Source of the DNA: Subtercola sp.
GTDB taxonomy: Bacteria; Actinomycetota; Actinomycetes; Actinomycetales; Microbacteriaceae
Reading direction: 5' to 3'
Assembly (NCBI GenBank): GCA_025463765.1
Contig: JAODBC010000005.1
Span: 1 to 34,695, forward strand
Length of the DNA stretch: 34,695 nucleotides
Under the pieces are notes generated by a model. The model made no database searches. It was not told the origin of the DNA and worked only from the letters and a program-made list of their open reading frames with translations. Below are positions 31,136-34,695 of the stretch, one piece after another (within the stretch, counting starts at the first letter, position 1; each line of letters begins with the position of its first letter). The position numbers and the translations under genes are program-made.

Positions 31136-34100
31136 GTGACGTCTGAAGCCGACCTAGGGCCGACCGTCGGCCGTGGTTCGCCCACTGCCGAGTCGCCTTC
31201 CGAACTCAGCGTCGCTCTGCTCGGCCCAATCGCGGTGCTCTCCCGCGCGGGCGTTCTCGTCGAACCCGCTGGGATGCTCGCGAAGCGCTTCATCGCAGCG
31301 CTCGCCCTTGCCGGCGGTCGCACCGTTGCCACGGCCACTCTGGTCGACGAACTCTGGCAAGATCATCCACCCGCCGGCGCTCGGCAGGCGCTGCAGACCC
31401 TGGTGTCGAGGCTGCGCGCCGCGTGTGCCGACGGCCTCATCGAGACATCGGCCTCTGGCTATCGGCTGACCTGCCGGCCCGATCAGATCGACCTGGTGAG
31501 AGCCGAGCGGCTGCTCTCCAGCGCGAGCACCGGCGTCTCGACCCGGTCTCTTCGCGCGACCCTCGATCTCTGGCGAGGCGAGGCGGGGCCCGATCTCGGC
31601 GACAGCGACTTGCGAGGCGAACTCGGCACACGGGCAGGGGCCGCGCACGAGGGGCTCGATCGTCTGTATGCCGACCTGCTCTCGTCGGGCGGCGAGCACG
31701 AACAGGCGATCGGTGTGCTGCGTTCGCTGCTGCTCGAGCATCCGTTCGACGATCGGCTCGTGCTGCGCCTCATCACGACGCTCGCTGCGGCAGGTCGGCC
31801 CGGCGAGGCACTGACGGCCTTCGAGGCGCATCGTCGCCGGCTGCGCGACGAACTCGGCTCGACACCCAGCGCCGAGGTGCTAACGGCGCACGCGGCGCTG
31901 CTGCGCGAGAGCGACTCGGGCGTTGCACGCGAGCGCGGCGAACGCGGCACGAATACGGCACGGCCCACCGACGACACGCCTGACAGCGAAACGCCGCATG
32001 TCGCGCCGAGGCGCGCAGAGGCTGCCGCCGCAAAGCCGCTGCGCCTCGGAGTGAAGGCCCCACCGAACGAACTCATCGGCCGAGACGACGACCTCGCGGC
32101 GGTGAACGAGATGCTCGAAACGGCTCGCCTGGTGACGATTCTGGGCGCCGGTGGGCTCGGAAAAACGCGGCTCGCCCAGGCGCTGGCCGGCGATGAGGCG
32201 CGCGGCTCCAACTCGGTCGTCTTCGTCGAGCTCGCGAGCGTGCGGAGCCCCGACGACCTGCTTCTGGCCGTCGCCCAAGCCAGCGGAATCCGCGAAGCTC
32301 AATCGGCCACGCGGCTCGTCGAGACGCCGGTGCGTGATGATCTCGACGCACGCATTCGTGGTCGTCTTGCCGAGCGGCCGACCCTGCTCGTTCTCGACAA
32401 CTGCGAGCACATCGTCGAATCGGTGGCGGTCTGGGCGGCGCAGACCCTCGAGCAGGTATCGACGCTGCGCATGCTCGCCACCAGCCGCTCGCCGCTGCAG
32501 GTCGCCGCGGAACGTGTGTACACCCTCGGCCCGCTGCTGAGCGGCTCCGGCGGTACGGGCGGCTCCGGCGGTACGGCCGGCGGTCTCGACGCGCCCCCAC
32601 CGGTCGGCCCTGCCGTGCAGCTCTTCTGCGAACGCGCCCGTGCGGCACGGCCATCCGTTGTGTTGCGGCTGGAGACGGTCGAGCGTCTTTGCGATCGCCT
32701 CGACGGAATGCCTCTGGCCATTGAGCTGGCCGCGGCCCGCGTGCGGTCGATGACCGTCGACGAGATCGAGCGACGGCTGACGAACCGGTTCGCGCTTTTG
32801 ACGGGAGGCGACCGCACGGCTCCCGAACGGCATCAGACACTGCTGGCCGTCATCGACTGGAGCTGGAACCTGCTGGGCGACGCCGAGCGGCGGCTTCTTC
32901 GACGCCTTTCGCTGTTTCCTGACGGCTTCAGCGAGGCGGCTGCGGAATGGGTCGGAGGCGCTCTCGAGCCGGCCGGGCGCGCGCCAGACGCACGCATAAG
33001 CGCCGAATCCATCGCCGAAGTGCCCATCGCCGACCTGCCCACCGCCGACCTGCTCGACGCCCTCGTCAACCAGTCGCTCGTCGCCGTCACCGAGAGCGAC
33101 TTGACCGGAGCGATGCGCTACCGCATGCTCGAGACGGTTCGGGAGTTCGGCCAGATGGCGCTCGTCGACGCCGGCGAAGACACCGCCGTGACCGTGGGCA
33201 TGGCGCGCTGGGCCTGTTCATTCGCTCGCACGACGACCCCGCTGCTCGACGGCGCCACCCAGATTGCGGCCTTCAAGCTCGTCACCGAAGAACAAGACAA
33301 TCTTGTCGACATTCTGCGCCGCGCCCTCGACCAGCGCGACGGCGAGACGGCCACCTTCGCCTTCTCGGTTCTCTGCGCCTACTGGACCATGCGCGGCGCG
33401 CACTGGGAGGTCGTGGGCTTCGGTCGCGCCTTTCTCGAGGCCACCCGCACCTACGACCCCGAAGCGGTCGACCCTGCGCGGCGAGTGGATGACCGGCGCA
33501 CCGTCGACGCAGTGGAGGCCTCGGTTCGCTGCCTGGCCATGGTCGGCGCGGTCGGCCTGTTCGGCGACCTGCGCACCGGCGCTACGGCTCGCGCCCGGCT
33601 GCAGCGCCTCACCCGCATCGGTGAAGTGACCAACGAGCGCATGCGCATGGCGGCGCGTTTCGTGATGAATGCGGGCAGTGAAGCTGCCCTGCAGTCGTTG
33701 ATGCGCGAGGCGCGCGAGTCGCGCGACCCGATGACCTCCTCGTATGCGTGGCTCACCAGCACGCAATACGCCGAGAACTCCGGCGACATTCGCGACGCGC
33801 TCGAATACGGGGCGCGCGGGTACGAGCAGGCGCTGCTCGCCGAAGATGTGTGGACGCAAGCGATGATGGCCTCGATGCTCGCTCAGCTGCACAGCCAGTC
33901 CGGGCATCCGCACGAAGCGCTGCACTGGGCCGCACTCTCGCGCACCGGGCTCATCGAGTTGAACGCCGACGACGACCTGCAGCTGCTGGAGTGGCTCATC
34001 GCCATGAACCGTCTCATGGTCGGCGAAAGCGACGACGCCGGCGAAGCTCTGCGCGTGCTCACTGAACGGTCGAACTCGCCCGAAGGCACGGTCTCGCCCG

Positions 34101-34669
34101 ACATGTTCTCTCGAGACACGGTGTCGATCGGATGGTCGGGTCAGGCCGAAATCGATCGGATGAACGGTGACACCCCGTCGGCGCTGGCCAACTTTCACCG
34201 TGCACTCGACTTCTTCGCATCACCGCGGGAGCGCAGCTCGCCGTGGTACCTCATGCTGGGCAGCGTCTACCTCTCTGCCATCACCCTCGACGGCATCGAC
34301 GACCCCGATGAACTGGTGTTCGCCGACGGCTTGATGCGCCGCATTCGGTCGCGCATACTCGCGACCCATCGCATCAGACCGCAGTACCTCGACCTGCCGG
34401 TGCTCGGCTGCGCGCTGGTCGGGCTGTCGGCACGACTGCTGTCCAGTCACGCCGACGAGGCTCTGCCGCTGCTGGCCCTCGCCGAGAAGCTCGGCTCTCG
34501 ACAGGACTCCCCGGCGATCTATCGCGAGCAGCATTTCGCCCGGGCATCCGTTCTCTGCGGGCCCGAGAAGGTGGCGGCCGCGCGGGCGGGGTTCGCCGAT
34601 CTCGACCCACGACAAAGCGCGGCTCTGGCCTTCGAACTGCTGAAGGAGAGCCGCGCTTTACGTGCGTAA
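31136..34669 (+). CDS. SARP/BTAD-type transcriptional regulator with ATPase and TPR-like domains
   Basis: 1177 residues, the size of AfsR- or LuxR-like large regulators. An OmpR-type winged-helix DNA-binding domain (about 25-112) and a bacterial transcriptional activation domain (BTAD, about 118-257) are followed by a charged linker. An NB-ARC-like ATPase comes next (LIGRDDDL at 313-320, Walker A GAGGLGKT at 337-344, Walker B LLVLDN at 417-422, ATSRSPL at 448-454, MPLAIELAAARVRSM near 530). A long helical, probably TPR-like C-terminus extends to the end. The Gly/Ser linker at 469-483 comes from an 18-bp tandem duplication. SARPs usually activate secondary-metabolite clusters, but none is visible here, so the target is unknown. 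Confidence 0.9.
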   Translation: MTSEADLGPTVGRGSPTAESPSELSVALLGPIAVLSRAGVLVEPAGMLAKRFIAALALAGGRTVATATLVDELWQDHPPAGARQALQTLVSRLRAACADGLIETSASGYRLTCRPDQIDLVRAERLLSSASTGVSTRSLRATLDLWRGEAGPDLGDSDLRGELGTRAGAAHEGLDRLYADLLSSGGEHEQAIGVLRSLLLEHPFDDRLVLRLITTLAAAGRPGEALTAFEAHRRRLRDELGSTPSAEVLTAHAALLRESDSGVARERGERGTNTARPTDDTPDSETPHVAPRRAEAAAAKPLRLGVKAPPNELIGRDDDLAAVNEMLETARLVTILGAGGLGKTRLAQALAGDEARGSNSVVFVELASVRSPDDLLLAVAQASGIREAQSATRLVETPVRDDLDARIRGRLAERPTLLVLDNCEHIVESVAVWAAQTLEQVSTLRMLATSRSPLQVAAERVYTLGPLLSGSGGTGGSGGTAGGLDAPPPVGPAVQLFCERARAARPSVVLRLETVERLCDRLDGMPLAIELAAARVRSMTVDEIERRLTNRFALLTGGDRTAPERHQTLLAVIDWSWNLLGDAERRLLRRLSLFPDGFSEAAAEWVGGALEPAGRAPDARISAESIAEVPIADLPTADLLDALVNQSLVAVTESDLTGAMRYRMLETVREFGQMALVDAGEDTAVTVGMARWACSFARTTTPLLDGATQIAAFKLVTEEQDNLVDILRRALDQRDGETATFAFSVLCAYWTMRGAHWEVVGFGRAFLEATRTYDPEAVDPARRVDDRRTVDAVEASVRCLAMVGAVGLFGDLRTGATARARLQRLTRIGEVTNERMRMAARFVMNAGSEAALQSLMREARESRDPMTSSYAWLTSTQYAENSGDIRDALEYGARGYEQALLAEDVWTQAMMASMLAQLHSQSGHPHEALHWAALSRTGLIELNADDDLQLLEWLIAMNRLMVGESDDAGEALRVLTERSNSPEGTVSPDMFSRDTVSIGWSGQAEIDRMNGDTPSALANFHRALDFFASPRERSSPWYLMLGSVYLSAITLDGIDDPDELVFADGLMRRIRSRILATHRIRPQYLDLPVLGCALVGLSARLLSSHADEALPLLALAEKLGSRQDSPAIYREQHFARASVLCGPEKVAAARAGFADLDPRQSAALAFELLKESRALRA
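32541..32576 (+). repeat. Perfect 18-bp tandem duplication inside the SARP gene
   Basis: Units at 32541-32558 and 32559-32576 are identical and in frame. They encode a Gly/Ser/Thr linker (about residues 469-480) within the ATPase region, between the ATSRSPL sensor segment and the next helical part. Confidence 0.95.
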
Positions 34670-34689
34670 GCCCTTAGGCCTTACGCATG
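34661..34689. terminator. Possible hairpin between the SARP gene and the next convergent gene
   Basis: CGTGCGTAAG (34661-34670) pairs with CTTACGCATG (34680-34689) apart from one G-T pair, with a 9-base loop. It spans the SARP stop codon and the end of the following minus-strand gene. The window ends before any T-run could be judged. Confidence 0.35.
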
Positions 34690-34695
34690 TATGCC
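34674..34695 (-). CDS. C-terminal end of a gene running in from the right edge
   Basis: On the minus strand the last bases read Ala-Tyr-Met-Arg-Lys-Ala then TAA (34674-34676). Only six residues are visible, so the product cannot be named. The position, converging on the SARP gene with a hairpin between, makes a real gene end plausible. Confidence 0.35.

Noticed and set aside
31136..34695. Secondary-metabolite cluster next to the SARP gene
   Set aside because: No polyketide, peptide-synthetase, terpene or RiPP genes lie upstream, and only six codons of the next gene are visible downstream, so no cluster can be claimed.

Overview
The window is high-GC DNA (roughly two thirds G+C by eye) with dense genes on both strands. 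The gene set (mycoredoxin, protein O-mannosyltransferase, a SARP/BTAD-type ATPase regulator, a TL5/CTC-type L25) and its general synteny point to an actinobacterium. The protein sequences look most like Microbacteriaceae; that family-level call is inference. I see no phage genes, transposases, insertion sequences, CRISPR arrays or rRNA.

Layout. 1-7839 (minus strand): the 3' part of the locus holds mfd (open at the window edge), pth and rplY, then a pair encoding guanine deaminase and a membrane-anchored double ABM-domain protein. 8051-10876 (plus): gnd, an SDR oxidoreductase and a small membrane protein. 10923-13905 (minus): tRNA-Gln, glmU, prs and mycoredoxin, apparently one transcription unit. 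14102-17330: a MarR regulator and apt on plus, flanking an ABC-F ATPase on minus. 17377-22539 (minus): metG, tatD, rsmA and ispE. 22646-27334: an uncharacterised DUF3885-like gene, rsmI on minus, then pmt and an overlapping YeiH-family membrane protein on plus. 27350-31012: an acyl-CoA synthetase diverging from metY, which overlaps a CoA-binding protein gene. 31136-34669: a 1177-residue SARP-like regulator. The last 22 bases hold the tail of another minus-strand gene.

How the genes work together. Most are housekeeping: tRNA and ribosome functions (pth, rplY, rsmA, rsmI, metG, ABC-F, tRNA-Gln), PRPP and nucleotide metabolism (prs, apt, guaD, and gnd supplying pentose phosphate), envelope precursors (glmU, ispE, pmt), repair (mfd) and sulfur amino acids (metY). 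In Mycobacterium tuberculosis, from memory, the same set (pmt, rsmI, metS, tatD, ksgA, ispE, pth, rplY, prsA, glmU, mfd) sits in one neighbourhood, so this is a reshuffled version of a conserved actinobacterial core with added genes.

Three patterns run across the whole window and are its most interesting content. First, about half of the genes have no Shine-Dalgarno sequence but carry a TANNNT-like -10 box exactly 6 or 7 bases before the start codon, as expected for leaderless mRNAs; this also settles several start sites. Second, short GC-rich tandem duplications (11-36 bp units) recur both in intergenic DNA and in frame inside genes (mfd, rsmA, pmt, the SDR and the SARP gene). Two of them duplicate the stop codon of the preceding gene. 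Third, the octamer GGGCATCC/GGATGCCC occurs about 27 times, in all reading frames, against about 3 expected from composition. No clearly novel multi-gene system is evident. The best candidates for new biology are the RsmA with a long basic low-complexity N-terminal extension, the guanine deaminase/ABM membrane-protein pair, and the orphan SARP gene with direct repeats in front of its promoter.
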